Positions 39,901-41,356 of a DNA stretch of 64,000 nucleotides are shown here, one piece after another (the stretch's first letter is position 1; every line of letters starts with the position of its first letter). The translations under genes were made by a program, and so were the position numbers. The stretch comes from Schistosoma haematobium (Eukaryota; Platyhelminthes; Trematoda; Strigeidida; Schistosomatidae): the NCBI RefSeq assembly GCF_000699445.3, contig NC_067202.1:620001-684000 (forward strand), in the 5' to 3' direction. A model generated the notes under the pieces. The model had not been told where the DNA came from and did no database searches. It saw only the letters and a program-made list of their open reading frames with translations.

Positions 39901-41356
39901 TGAAAGATTCTTGAATATAATGTAAGCAACCAAAATCTTTTCATATAATTATTACATGAATAGTTATTCAATAAAAAATCTTAGCGCCCTCTAAAGTTTT
40001 GTCATGTTATTGTGGTATGTACTACTCATGTCGACAGATATAAGTAGTATTGATTATCAATTGGAAGTGAAATGTCTGGGTGCAAAGTGTTAAGATCGGT
40101 GGAAAGAGAACAAGAACAGAGAACGATTGATGTGGAAACATAAGAACATCGACATTTTTCAAATGAAGTATTTACTGTATGGTTTTCAGATTTTACTAAG
40201 AGATTTCGTAATTTTGTATTTAAGTGTATTTGCTTATCCCCATTTGTGTTCCCATGCAGTATAACACTATAGATACACATTAGTGCCGAATCCTATACTA
40301 GAACGAAACCGGCAGTTCAGTACCTCCAGTTTCTCAAATGGTTCTCTAATTTAGATTGCGTTTTGATCATGATAAAATGTATTTACATCGCTGCTACTAC
40401 TATTTTACTTTTTAAATAATGATAATCACAGTCCTATAAGATGAAACTATTTCACACAAAATATCATTGTTTCAATTAGTTACGTGTATATAACTAGATC
40501 ATATGCAATACTGACGTCAGATATTCAAACATGTACGTGAAAATATGCATATTTTTCAGTACTGGCTAATAATAAAATGTATCCCACATATGAGATGGTG
40601 GAGAAGATTTGTAGCTCAGGTGGATGATTTTGGTGGAGTTTTGTTCTCTCCATCCAGCTCAGAGAACAAAACTCCACCAAAATGTATCCCACATAATTTA
40701 TTTTACGTAAGATTAGTTAAATGACAGCATCTACATGCAACTTGTAACTTGGATAACTCTCCCGATCTGCCATATTGTATGAATATTCCATGTACCTAAA
40801 TTAATAGTTGCTCTGATTGTCAGAAAGAGCATCCGTTTCATGACTTCCGAAGGAACTCGGCTTTCATCAAACAGAAGTTATAACTCTTCAAAATGAAGAC
40901 CTTCTAACTCCCAGGGCAGGGTTTAAATGGTTTAAATTATTTTTTTCTCGTTAGAGTTTTTTCTACATGAGGGGGTCATTAATCCCATGCCCAACCCTTC
41001 TCCTTTATCCAGGCTTGGCACTGGTAGTACACCCAGAGGGACTCCAGGCGGAGTACAACATCTACATGCTAAAGAATACACCAACAATAATCGAGTATTA
41101 CCTAGTTCATTATTATCTATCTATCTATCATAAATATTCTACCCTCTAAACCCTTTTGAAAATTAAAAGCGAAGAACAAAACTTCTCTCTTATGACAACA
41201 ATTCAGAATGCATAAAATCGATTACATTTATATCACTAGTAAACGTGTTGATGAGTACATATAGTACATTCAGTACAGTATTAATCACTTACCAGTATAA
41301 TTTTGACCAGTAAATAATAATAAAGATATCCACATTATCCTAATGATTTGATCCAT
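694..41356 (-). CDS. Ig-superfamily cell-surface receptor, N-terminal part (12 exons, continues off left edge)
   Basis: Twelve minus-strand exons join in one frame: 41356-41293, 28249-27967, 22746-22598, 19842-19580, 17904-17739, 14285-14148, 12306-12154, 9926-9543, 5845-5753, 4289-4062, 2629-2436 and 925-694. All junctions have AG acceptors and GT donors, and every exit phase equals the next entry phase (1,2,1,0,1,1,1,1,1,1,0,1). The product starts with a signal-peptide-like segment (about residues 1-18). Six Ig domains follow, each with Cys...Trp...Cys: C59/W70/C147, C207/W220/C289, C333/W345/C387, C428/W441/C506, C559/W575/C621 and C669/W681/C763. Linkers such as YAP and FAP and the second-cysteine contexts YQC, YVC, YYC and YTC are typical of adhesion receptors. 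It probably acts at the cell surface in adhesion or guidance. Nephrin-, IRRE- or sidestep-like receptors are possible, but the missing C-terminus (FnIII, membrane segment, tail) prevents assignment. Boundaries come from sequence reading, without transcript data. Confidence 0.85.
963..1355 (-). mobile_element. SINE-B copy, nearly full unit
   Basis: Nearly a whole unit lies in the intron between exons 12 and 11. Its hammerhead keeps GAAAC, the ACGGCCGT stem III and a GUC site. It has TTGAGGA in place of CTGAGGA, and stem II is changed to TCTC/GAGA, which still pairs. Confidence 0.8.
1540..1935 (-). repeat. Repeat L copy 1
   Basis: About 390 bp resembling 43895-44262 (same strand) and 13060-13440 (opposite strand). 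Shared landmarks include TGATCGAT near one end and GATATCTC in the middle. The element type is unknown; the fragments have no long frame. Confidence 0.65.
1960..2290 (-). pseudogene. Coding-like relic of unknown origin
   Basis: One minus-strand frame from about 2281 to 1968 runs about 98 codons with a single internal TAA. It includes segments [20 protein letters not shown] and [20 protein letters not shown], which look protein-like. No family was recognised. It lies in the same orientation as the host gene, inside its intron, with no matching splice sites seen. A retrocopy fragment or an old mobile-element ORF is possible. Confidence 0.35.
2436..2629 (-). CDS. Ig receptor exon 11: first half of Ig6
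   Basis: Acceptor TTGTTGTTTAG, entry phase 1, exit phase 0 at GAT|GTAAGT. It encodes [11 protein letters not shown]669 in [18 protein letters not shown] and W681, then TLRTLND. The phase-0 intron after the middle of the domain repeats the arrangement seen in Ig2. Confidence 0.87.
2868..3175 (+). repeat. Repeat H copy
   Basis: A copy of the 300-bp dispersed repeat that begins with an imperfect palindrome, here CTACTTATATCAACATAAGT. It ends near TTTGTGTTTAAATACATTCG. It lies in the intron between exons 11 and 10. Confidence 0.7.
3755..3940 (+). mobile_element. RTE-1 3' end fragment
   Basis: It contains the last coding part (reading GRPKTH, then a frame disruption, and the GWRM/LVGG-like end). 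The RTE-1 signature tail GTAAGTAAGTAAGAAAGTAA follows. The fragment is 5'-truncated and antisense to the host gene. Confidence 0.8.
4062..4289 (-). CDS. Ig receptor exon 10: rest of Ig5
   Basis: Acceptor TTTCTTTTAG and donor G|GTGAGC, phase 1/1. It contains [10 protein letters not shown] (W575) and [17 protein letters not shown] (C621), then DPVSITVQ. An extra cysteine (SSNSCKT, C582) lies between the canonical pair. Confidence 0.88.
4448..5240 (-). mobile_element. RTE-1 fragment (RT C-terminal region and 3' end)
   Basis: The minus strand matches the same part of RTE-1 as 34.8-35.6 kb, with its (GTAA)n tail at 4448-4460. Frames are disrupted by stops and small indels, so it is a dead copy in intron 9. 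Confidence 0.78.
5240..5650 (-). mobile_element. SINE-B copy, dimeric
   Basis: The landmark GAGATCATG occurs at 5248 and again at 5617, so one unit is followed by the start of a second after about 369 bp. The tRNA-like box (GGGATTCGAA on the plus strand) is present. The ribozyme core is degraded to CTCAAGA, but stem II and the GAAA are kept. Confidence 0.8.
5753..5845 (-). CDS. Ig receptor exon 9: start of Ig5
   Basis: A 93-base exon in phase 1/1 encoding a short linker and [14 protein letters not shown] with C559. The acceptor tract is modest (TTCATTAACGAAG) but the donor GTAAGTT is strong. Phase and domain continuity with exon 10 support it. Confidence 0.8.
5903..6072 (+). mobile_element. 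SINE-A (Sm-alpha-like) copy
   Basis: The tRNA-like head has an A-box-like TAGCTAAGTCGACAACGC and a B box GGGTTCGAGTC. A hammerhead follows with a C-to-U-type change at its first core position pair (CCGACGA) and an intact GAAAC. The 3' landmark CTATCCATCTTT is present. Confidence 0.82.
6080..6880. other. Intron sequence without recognised feature
   Basis: About 800 bp of intron between exons 9 and 8 with no recognised repeat, RNA or coding signal. Confidence 0.5.
6885..7195 (-). repeat. Repeat G copy
   Basis: About 310 bp of the 450-bp GC-richer repeat that also occurs at 22.0, 23.4, 29.9 and 53.5 kb. It includes the landmark CCAACGATTG and the terminal CAAATCTCATTTGATTTGTG palindromic stretch. 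No coding function was recognised. Confidence 0.75.
7364..7512 (+). mobile_element. SINE-A copy, decayed
   Basis: The B-box remnant TTCGATCCCC, the GTGAACATCAACTCT landmark and a mutated hammerhead (CTGACAA; GGAAC for GAAAC) are visible. The 3' end reads CACTATCCATCATTGC. Confidence 0.75.
7690..9030 (-). pseudogene. Penelope-like element: 5'-truncated reverse transcriptase with partly deleted GIY-YIG endonuclease
   Basis: A single open frame of about 450 codons on the minus strand. RT motifs in order are [25 protein letters not shown] (catalytic V-D-D) and [10 protein letters not shown]. The PLE linker [11 protein letters not shown] follows, then the endonuclease start [13 protein letters not shown]. 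The frame then jumps to [19 protein letters not shown], so the part that should hold Tyr-Ile-Gly and the catalytic Arg is missing. The N-terminal RT motifs are also absent. The frame reads on into the terminal repeat region (about 7690-7850), which recurs at four other places here. The intact frame suggests a fairly young insertion. It is in the same orientation as the host gene, in the intron between exons 9 and 8. Confidence 0.9.
7725..7777 (-). other. Hammerhead-like motif in the PLE end
   Basis: The minus strand has GTTTG-TG-CTGATGA, a hairpin TCGTTC-AGAA-GAACGA, then GAAA and GAC-CAAAC. GTTTG and CAAAC can pair as stem I. The triplet before stem I is GAC, where a standard hammerhead has NUH, and stem III is not evident, so activity is doubtful. 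PLEs are known to carry hammerhead motifs. Confidence 0.35.
9228..9412 (-). mobile_element. SINE-A copy, 3' part
   Basis: The reverse-strand landmarks CAATTGATCAGTATCATATT and AACAGTGGAATCCAGGATGC are present. The copy stops inside the hammerhead (CCTCCTATTTG) and abuts an RTE-1 tail. Confidence 0.72.
9425..9475 (+). mobile_element. RTE-1 terminal stub
   Basis: Only the last about 50 bp remain: the end of the coding region, GGGAGTAACAGGTGGAAG, and a (GTAA)n tail. Confidence 0.65.
9543..9926 (-). CDS. Ig receptor exon 8: whole Ig4 domain
   Basis: Acceptor TTTTTTAG and donor GTAAGTT, phase 1 both sides. A complete domain sits in one exon: FAPIIKTTG linker, C428 in VRLSC, W441 in MNVFWYR, and [13 protein letters not shown] with C506. 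The insert between W441 and the F strand is long (about 60 residues) and rich in Asn, Ser and Lys. Unlike the other five domains it has no internal intron. Confidence 0.9.
10080..10306. mobile_element. MITE-like element, right part
   Basis: It ends with GTCCATAAATTATGGTCTCG, which is the family's terminal inverted repeat. The interior TTTAGGGTTTTCATCATGAA is shared with copies at 35.6 and 52.1 kb. The left terminus is not clear. Confidence 0.6.
10500..11235 (+). pseudogene. RTE-1 reverse transcriptase fragment, broken
   Basis: The translation gives [20 protein letters not shown] and [10 protein letters not shown], which corresponds to the catalytic F-A-D-D box with Asp-to-Glu at the second position. 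[12 protein letters not shown] and [17 protein letters not shown] follow. Frameshifts and stops interrupt it. It is 5'- and 3'-truncated and lies in the intron between exons 8 and 7. Confidence 0.85.
11237..11535. mobile_element. MITE-like element remnant(s)
   Basis: The left terminus GAGACTCTAATTTATGGACG appears at 11237, and a second terminus-like CACTATAATTTGTGGATC at 11378. The segment ends with the shared TGATGTCAGTTCATGATGAA, so two overlapping or nested copies are likely. Confidence 0.6.
11586..11882 (+). pseudogene. Merlin (ISXO2-type) transposase C-terminal relic
   Basis: One frame reads TIYTNDWRA, stop, [15 protein letters not shown], stop, [20 protein letters not shown] and [20 protein letters not shown], then MHYNF and a stop at 11880-11882. 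The D-W-x-A, VxH...FV and TGVHxNxIE motifs are those of the DDE domain of IS1016/ISXO2-type (Merlin) transposases, known from schistosomes. Two in-frame stops and loss of the N-terminal half show it is dead. It is antisense to the host gene. Confidence 0.75.
11940..12020. mobile_element. MITE-like element, right terminal fragment
   Basis: It contains the shared TTCAAAGGTCGTCCATAAAT and the terminal GAGAGTCTCACC. The rest of the element is missing. Confidence 0.5.
12040..12100 (+). mobile_element. RTE-1 terminal stub
   Basis: GAAGAGTACTGGTAAGTGGC to AGGTGTAACAAATGTAA corresponds to the last about 60 bp of RTE-1 upstream of the tetranucleotide tail. It is located between exon 7 and a MITE fragment. 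Confidence 0.55.
12154..12306 (-). CDS. Ig receptor exon 7: second half of Ig3
   Basis: It encodes the F-strand segment [19 protein letters not shown] (C387) and ends RIEFY in phase 1 at GTAAGTT. Two acceptors keep the frame: AG at 12308-12307 (exon from 12306) or CAG with AG at 12302-12301 (exon from 12300). The choice adds or drops two residues near the start. Confidence 0.82.
12440..12870 (+). mobile_element. SINE-B copy, dimeric
   Basis: A tRNA-like head (GTGGTTAAGCGCTC; B box GATTTGAATCCC), a hammerhead and a tail are followed by a second head start (GTGGTTAAGCG at 12851). The repeat period is 408 bp. It is antisense to the host gene. Confidence 0.85.
12513..12561 (+). ncRNA. Hammerhead ribozyme motif, family B
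   Basis: Stem I GCACTG/CAGTGC, with a three-base CCT extension before the core. Core CTGAGGA, stem II GTCC/GGAC, GAAA, and a palindromic stem III ACGGCCGT. The cleavage triplet is GUU (consensus GUC), allowed but usually slower. Confidence 0.72.
13060..13440 (+). repeat. Repeat L copy 2
   Basis: Reverse-oriented relative to copies at 1540-1935 and 43895-44262. Landmarks are GGGATATCGTGATGACTG and GGATCGATCAAGAAATACGA. It runs to an AT-rich end near 13440. Confidence 0.65.
13578..13755 (+). mobile_element. SINE-B copy, 3' part
   Basis: It starts at the family landmark CCAGGTTTTCCATGGTGG, just 3' of where the ribozyme would be, and extends through CTTACTAGTGACTG. It has no ribozyme or head. 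Confidence 0.75.
13760..14140. other. Intron sequence without recognised feature
   Basis: AT-rich sequence between a SINE-B fragment and exon 6; nothing recognisable. Confidence 0.5.
14148..14285 (-). CDS. Ig receptor exon 6: first half of Ig3
   Basis: Acceptor ATTTCAG, donor GTATGT, phase 1 on both sides. It encodes [10 protein letters not shown], then C333 in [17 protein letters not shown] with W345. No start codon is needed; the exon is identified by domain pattern and splice phase. Confidence 0.86.
14380..15285. other. Intron sequence without recognised feature
   Basis: About 900 bp between exon 6 and a SINE-C copy with no repeat family or coding signal recognised. Confidence 0.5.
15290..15480 (-). 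mobile_element. SINE-C copy with decayed hammerhead
   Basis: The tRNA-like head (CCGGATAGCCCAG-type A box on the minus strand) is at 15445-15470. The ribozyme core is CTAAAGA (consensus CTGACGA) and GAAA is GGAA. Stem II GTGC/GCAC is still paired. Confidence 0.7.
15841..15965 (+). repeat. Repeat D copy fused to RTE-1
   Basis: A GC-rich segment (GGGATGGGGTCGCTAACCCC) that also occurs at 17.5 and 40.9 kb. Here it runs directly into RTE-1 coding sequence, so it may be an upstream part of that element joined by an internal deletion. Confidence 0.65.
15966..16240 (+). mobile_element. RTE-1 C-terminal coding fragment and 3' tail
   Basis: It reads [20 protein letters not shown] and [20 protein letters not shown], the RTE-clade C-terminal region, to a stop near 16142. 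It ends with a short GTGAGTAAGTA tail. Confidence 0.85.
16333..16590 (-). repeat. Repeat H copy
   Basis: It runs from GTAGTGAACGAGAACACA to the hairpin head near 16560-16585. The head borders a (TAG)n microsatellite. Confidence 0.7.
16593..16642 (+). repeat. (TAG)n microsatellite
   Basis: About 15 nearly perfect TAG/GTA units. They generate spurious poly-Val and poly-Thr frames on the two strands. Confidence 0.95.
16930..17135 (+). mobile_element. RTE-1 3' end fragment
   Basis: It runs from CCCTAACTTGAAATCCTGAA to the tail GTAAGTAAGTAAGTAA. The coding frame is broken. It is antisense to the host gene. Confidence 0.78.
17245..17495 (+). mobile_element. RTE-2 3' untranslated end
   Basis: It contains CTTCCCTTAAACTATAGGGC, TTCTTTCTGTACTATATCCT and the terminal GACTGACTGACGG, matching the 3' ends at 39.7 and 45.4 kb. 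Confidence 0.78.
17535..17660 (-). repeat. Repeat D copy
   Basis: Reverse orientation of the GC-rich segment, with GGTTAGCGACCCCATCCCG. It lies close to exon 5 and is not coding there. Confidence 0.65.
17739..17904 (-). CDS. Ig receptor exon 5: second half of Ig2
   Basis: Acceptor TTCATTGTAG in phase 0, donor GTAAGT in phase 1. It contains [16 protein letters not shown], with the second Ig2 cysteine at residue 289, and ends SEPYKISVR, which runs into the Y-A-P linker of Ig3. Confidence 0.87.
18320..18570 (+). mobile_element. SINE-B copy
   Basis: The head CCGGCTCAGTGGTCTAGAGG is intact. The B-box region has a deletion (AAGTGGGATCGTGGATG). The ribozyme core reads CTGAGTA (consensus CTGAGGA) and the cleavage region is ATTC, so it is probably inactive. 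Confidence 0.8.
18742..18988. mobile_element. MITE-like element, both ends present
   Basis: It starts GGTAAGACTATAATTTATGG and ends CTAAAGTATAGTGTCACC, imperfect inverted repeats. It is about 247 bp with no coding capacity. Confidence 0.68.
19160..19346 (-). mobile_element. SINE-A copy, left arm of an inverted pair
   Basis: It covers the 3' half through a hammerhead with changed core (CCGACCA). It is in the same sense as the host gene (intron 4). Six bases separate it from a plus-strand copy. Confidence 0.82.
19352..19535 (+). mobile_element. SINE-A copy, right arm of an inverted pair
   Basis: It starts at the tRNA-like head (GACTCAGTAGCTGAGTTGAC). The hammerhead keeps CTGACGA and GAAA, with stem II GTCC/GGAT. 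The cleavage region is GTATT and stem I is weak. Confidence 0.82.
19580..19842 (-). CDS. Ig receptor exon 4: first half of Ig2
   Basis: Acceptor TTTTTAG, entry phase 1, exit phase 0 at GAA|GTAAGT. It encodes residues 166-253: a linker ([10 protein letters not shown]), the first cysteine (LNLLC, C207) and the tryptophan in [11 protein letters not shown] (W220). The G-x-P-x-P-x-I-x-W pattern is common in IRRE/nephrin/sidestep-class domains. Confidence 0.87.
19965..20232 (-). mobile_element. SINE-A copy with apparently intact hammerhead
   Basis: A nearly complete unit, from the 3' end (ACTGCAATTGATCAGTCTCT on the plus strand) to the head (CGCCATCGCGTCATCC). It is in the sense orientation of the host gene within intron 3. 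Confidence 0.88.
20100..20144 (-). ncRNA. Hammerhead ribozyme, family A, all core elements intact
   Basis: On the minus strand: stem I ATCCAG/CTGGAT, core CTGACGA, stem II GTCC..GGAC with loop CGAACA, GAAA, short stem III around ACGAGCGT and cleavage triplet GUC. All conserved core positions (CUGANGA...GAAA, NUH) are satisfied. This is the Sm-alpha type known to self-cleave. The weak stem III favours activity as a dimer. Confidence 0.88.
20233..20345 (+). mobile_element. SINE-A 3' fragment, inverted to the preceding copy
   Basis: It starts at ATGCTTGCGAATTATGGCAA and ends GGAAGATTCAAACAAACAAG. It has no ribozyme and is joined directly to the head of the minus copy. Confidence 0.75.
20385..20560 (+). 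mobile_element. SINE-A copy with decayed hammerhead
   Basis: The head (GCAGCTAAATAGATAACTCG), B-box remnant AATTCGAATCC and 3' CCACTATCCATCTTT are present. The core reads CTCACGA (consensus CTGACGA), and stem II is lost (GTTC/AAAC). Confidence 0.8.
20700..20728 (+). repeat. (TC)n tract
   Basis: A run of TC dinucleotides directly before an RTE-1 fragment. Confidence 0.9.
20740..21480 (-). mobile_element. RTE-1 fragment, RT C-terminal region
   Basis: Minus-strand sequence parallel to 34.8-35.5 kb and 4.45-5.24 kb, with many indels. The frame is open only in short pieces. It is in the intron between exons 4 and 3, in sense with the host gene. Confidence 0.78.
22015..22495 (+). repeat. Repeat G copy, near full length
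   Basis: It runs from CTCTCCCTCTCCAAATTCTC to GTGACGTATATGTATTCGGT. It forms an inverted pair with the copy at 23395-23765, with exon 3 between them. Confidence 0.78.
22598..22746 (-). CDS. Ig receptor exon 3: second half of Ig1
   Basis: The exon enters in phase 2, so the split codon AA|A gives Lys. It reads through [19 protein letters not shown], the F-strand Y-x-C motif (C147) with a G-x-Y lead-in typical of Ig domains. It leaves in phase 1 at a GTAAGT donor. This exon has no Met-initiated open frame and is supported by splice phase and domain continuity. Confidence 0.85.
22895..23160 (+). repeat. Repeat H copy
   Basis: The head palindrome GTACTACTGATATTGATAGA and the end ATTTGGTTGTCCTCACTTGT are visible. 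It lies in intron 2. Confidence 0.72.
23215..23378 (+). mobile_element. RTE-1 3' end fragment
   Basis: It runs from GGAAGTCGGAAGAGTACACT to GTAAGTAAGTAACTGA. The coding part is frame-shifted. Confidence 0.75.
23395..23765 (-). repeat. Repeat G copy
   Basis: Reverse orientation of the 22.0-kb copy, containing GACGGTGACCAACAGTTTGT. It ends at TAGCTGTATACGCGTG. Confidence 0.75.
23935..24395 (-). mobile_element. SINE-B copy, dimeric
   Basis: The landmark GAGATTATC/GAGATCATG appears at 23941 and 24340, a period of about 399 bp. The head GACCACTGAGCTGGCCGGCA and B box are present. The ribozyme keeps CTGAGGA and the GCACTG stem I strand but has AGAAC for GAAAC and a poor stem II. Confidence 0.85.
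24718..24838 (-). repeat. AGTGG/AGTAG-rich degenerate minisatellite
   Basis: About 120 bp of irregular GTGGA/GTGAA/GTAGA pentamers on the plus strand. It is strongly purine-asymmetric (almost no C) and has no uniform period. Confidence 0.75.
24960..25215 (+). mobile_element. SINE-A inverted junction and 3' part
   Basis: A short minus-strand piece (24960-25012, GTTTAAGACTGTAATTAATC) is joined to a plus copy that starts inside the hammerhead (TTGACGA, GGAC, GAAAC, CTTGTC). The plus copy runs to the 3' end. Confidence 0.72.
25310..25627 (-). mobile_element. SINE-A inverted pair, heads adjacent
   Basis: A minus copy (25310-25548) has GTCC/GGAC changed to GTCC..GGAC with AAATAGT in place of the core CTGACGA. 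It is followed by a plus head fragment (25550-25627) with TAGCTAAGTGGATAAGGTGA and B box GTTCGAGCCC. Confidence 0.78.
26212..26345 (-). mobile_element. SINE-B copy, 5' half
   Basis: The tail, hammerhead and B box (GGGATTCGAACCC on plus) are visible. The core reads CTATGGA, stem II TTCC/GGAC and GAAAC is kept. The copy stops within the head. Confidence 0.78.
26695..27121 (-). mobile_element. SINE-A tandem copies
   Basis: The landmark ATTTAGGACTG occurs twice about 303 bp apart (26715 and 27019), so one unit is followed by the 3' part of another in the same orientation. The first unit has a deletion that removes much of its hammerhead. Confidence 0.8.
27122..27205 (+). mobile_element. SINE-A fragment inverted against the tandem copies
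   Basis: It starts at ACGTACATCCAACTGACGAG and ends GCTAGCCACTG, so only the hammerhead and the adjacent 3' part are present. Confidence 0.78.
27133..27180 (+). ncRNA. Hammerhead motif, family A, with insertion beside the cleavage site
   Basis: CTGACGA, stem II GTCCCAAATAGGAC, GAAAC and GUC are intact, and ATCCA/TGGAT can pair as stem I. Three extra bases (AAA) sit directly after GUC. The same insertion occurs at 46258-46305. Confidence 0.65.
27555..27875 (-). repeat. Repeat H copy
   Basis: From GTAGTGAACAAGAACACC to CACACCACAATAC. A short internal duplication (ATATCAATCCAT twice) makes it longer than other copies. It ends about 90 bp from the exon 2 donor. Confidence 0.7.
27967..28249 (-). 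CDS. Ig receptor exon 2: first half of Ig1
   Basis: The acceptor follows a T-rich tract ending TTCAAG. Entry is phase 1 and the exit is phase 2 at GTAAGTCA. It encodes about residues 22-115 with the B-strand cysteine (ITLHC, C59) and the conserved tryptophan (IIWYF, W70). The long spacing to the second cysteine suggests a V-type fold. Several Asn-X-Ser/Thr sites suggest N-glycosylation. A family-B hammerhead SINE lies just upstream of this exon in the same transcript sense (28380-28423). Confidence 0.85.
28318..28680 (-). mobile_element. SINE-B copy, nearly full unit, sense to host gene
   Basis: The unit contains tail, ribozyme, B box, head and the upstream part with CTACTTGACACGGACTAACT. 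It lies immediately upstream of exon 2 in intron 1. Confidence 0.85.
28380..28423 (-). ncRNA. Hammerhead ribozyme motif, family B (short stem I type)
   Basis: Stem I CACTG/CAGTG, core CTGAAGA (fits CUGANGA), stem II GTCC..GAAC, GAAA, and stem III ACGG/CCAT. The cleavage triplet is AUC. It sits 131 bases or more upstream of the exon 2 acceptor in the sense strand. Confidence 0.72.
28681..28755 (+). mobile_element. SINE-B fragment inverted to the preceding copy
   Basis: It begins exactly at ACGAAACGGCCGTCCAGTGC, in the 3' half of the hammerhead, and continues into the tail. Confidence 0.75.
28760..29300. other. Intron 1 sequence without recognised feature
   Basis: About 540 bp, AT-rich; no family recognised apart from a short GATGATCCACATGGATCATC palindrome at about 29048-29067. 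Confidence 0.5.
29310..29462 (-). mobile_element. SINE-B copy, 5' half
   Basis: Ribozyme, B box (AAGATTCGAACCC on plus) and the CTACCGGTCTCGCACGTGAA region are present; the head is truncated. Confidence 0.8.
29334..29382 (-). ncRNA. Hammerhead ribozyme motif, family B (extended stem I type)
   Basis: GCACTG/CAGTGC stem I with the extra ACG before the core. CTGAGGA, a shortened stem II GTC/GAC, GAAA, and cleavage triplet AUC. Stem III (ACGGCAAT) is weak. Confidence 0.65.
29860..30255 (+). repeat. Repeat G copy
   Basis: It runs from ATGGCCACGGGTATACAGTG to CATAAACAAATCAAGTAACT, with several small deletions relative to the 22.0- and 53.5-kb copies. Confidence 0.75.
30299..30343 (-). ncRNA. Hammerhead ribozyme motif, family C (minus copy)
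   Basis: Stem I ACTTTG/CAAGGT (one mismatch or wobble), core CTGACGA, stem II GTTCCAAACAGCAC with partial pairing, GAAA intact and cleavage triplet GUU. It is sense to the host gene in intron 1. Confidence 0.65.
30573..30617 (+). ncRNA. Hammerhead ribozyme motif, family C (plus copy)
   Basis: Stem II GTGC/GCAC pairs perfectly, core CTGACGA and GUC are intact. GAAA has become AAAA, and stem I is ACCTTG with CAGAGT, one change from full pairing. Together with the minus copy it defines a consensus with stem I ACCTTG/CAAGGT. Confidence 0.65.
30933..30990 (+). repeat. (TA)n microsatellite
   Basis: About 28 uninterrupted TA units, a likely polymorphic and cruciform-prone tract. Confidence 0.95.
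31485..31790 (-). pseudogene. RTE-2 reverse transcriptase fragment
   Basis: The minus strand reads [13 protein letters not shown], a stop, then [20 protein letters not shown] and [20 protein letters not shown]. This is the F-D-S-V-D box and the region up to the V-R-Q-G-C motif of RTE-type RTs. A frameshift follows VRQ. Confidence 0.78.
32295..33205 (-). pseudogene. RTE-2 C-terminal coding region and 3' end
   Basis: The 3' end is the (GACT)n-type tail near 32305-32320 and the coding region lies at higher coordinates. It reads [20 protein letters not shown] and [20 protein letters not shown], the RTE C-terminal conserved region. Stops and frameshifts are present. Confidence 0.82.
33215..33780. 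other. Intron 1 sequence without recognised feature
   Basis: It contains a short (ATTC)n run at about 33407-33424 and otherwise nothing recognisable. Confidence 0.5.
33788..33925 (-). mobile_element. SINE-B copy, 5' half
   Basis: Its hammerhead has CTGATGA and GAAAC. Stem I is ATTG/CAAT, a compensated change from ACTG/CAGT. Stem II is partly unpaired and the cleavage triplet is UUU. Confidence 0.75.
33940..34390. other. Intron 1 sequence without recognised feature
   Basis: AT-rich sequence between SINE-B and RTE-1; no feature recognised. The last about 50 bp include TTTATGGAAGACCA, perhaps a worn MITE end. Confidence 0.45.
34395..35625 (+). pseudogene. RTE-1 LINE, longest reverse transcriptase fragment
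   Basis: The translation shows RT blocks in order: [20 protein letters not shown], the [11 protein letters not shown] box (34700-34735), [29 protein letters not shown] (catalytic FADD now FSDD), [72 protein letters not shown] and the C-terminal [20 protein letters not shown]. At least four stops or frameshifts separate the blocks. The N-terminal endonuclease is absent. It ends with GTAAGTTAGTAAG. It lies in intron 1, antisense to the host gene. Confidence 0.93.
35640..35815. mobile_element. MITE-like element, right part
   Basis: It ends in GTCCATAAATTGTAGTCTCA (the terminal repeat). The left end is missing, replaced by the adjoining RTE-1 tail. Confidence 0.6.
35830..36715. other. Intron 1 sequence without recognised feature
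   Basis: About 880 bp with no recognisable repeat, RNA or exon. Confidence 0.5.
36725..37200 (+). mobile_element. RTE-1 C-terminal fragment
   Basis: Corresponds to 35040-35520 of the longer copy (blocks [18 protein letters not shown] and [14 protein letters not shown]), with a deletion in the middle and no 3' tail. Confidence 0.8.
37205..38090. other. Intron 1 sequence without recognised feature
   Basis: About 880 bp, AT-rich, no feature recognised. Confidence 0.5.
38095..38640 (+). pseudogene. RTE-2 C-terminal fragment and 3' end, diverged
   Basis: It begins with [18 protein letters not shown] (RTE-2 C-terminal region) and contains [10 protein letters not shown] after frameshifts. It ends with CTGACTGATTGACTGATTAT. 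It is more diverged than the 39.4- and 45.0-kb copies. Confidence 0.7.
38645..39360. other. Intron 1 sequence without recognised feature
   Basis: About 700 bp; no feature recognised. Confidence 0.5.
39365..39760 (+). mobile_element. RTE-2 3' end
   Basis: It reads [20 protein letters not shown], then the 3' untranslated region, ending GTAGCTGACTGACTGACG. Confidence 0.82.
40010..40268 (+). repeat. Repeat H copy
   Basis: The head hairpin GTACTACTCATGTCGACAGA...AAGTAGTA is at 40018-40049. It ends TTGCTTATCCCCATTTGTGT. Confidence 0.72.
40290..40345 (+). mobile_element. SINE-B stub
   Basis: Only part of the hammerhead 3' half (AGAACGAAACCGGCAGTTCA) and the start of the tail remain. Confidence 0.5.
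40600..40700 (+). mobile_element. PLE end fragment with perfect hairpin
   Basis: The PLE terminal landmark GGAGAAGATTTGTAGCTCAG is followed by a 23-bp perfect inverted repeat (40627-40649 with 40661-40683) around an 11-base spacer. It looks like a fold-back of the PLE end. Confidence 0.75.
40925..41055 (+). repeat. Repeat D copy
   Basis: CGTTAGAGTTTTTTCTACAT to GACTCCAGGCGGAGT; it lies about 240 bp from the exon 1 donor. Confidence 0.65.
41293..41356 (-). CDS. Ig receptor exon 1: start codon and signal peptide
   Basis: ATG at 41356-41354 opens [17 protein letters not shown], a short N-region followed by a hydrophobic stretch, as in a secretory signal peptide. The exon ends in phase 1 at a GTAAGTG donor (41292-41286), which fits exon 2. 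An in-frame TAA lies 12 bases upstream of the ATG, so no longer N-terminus is possible without another splice. A further 5' non-coding exon or trans-splicing is not excluded. Confidence 0.72.
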
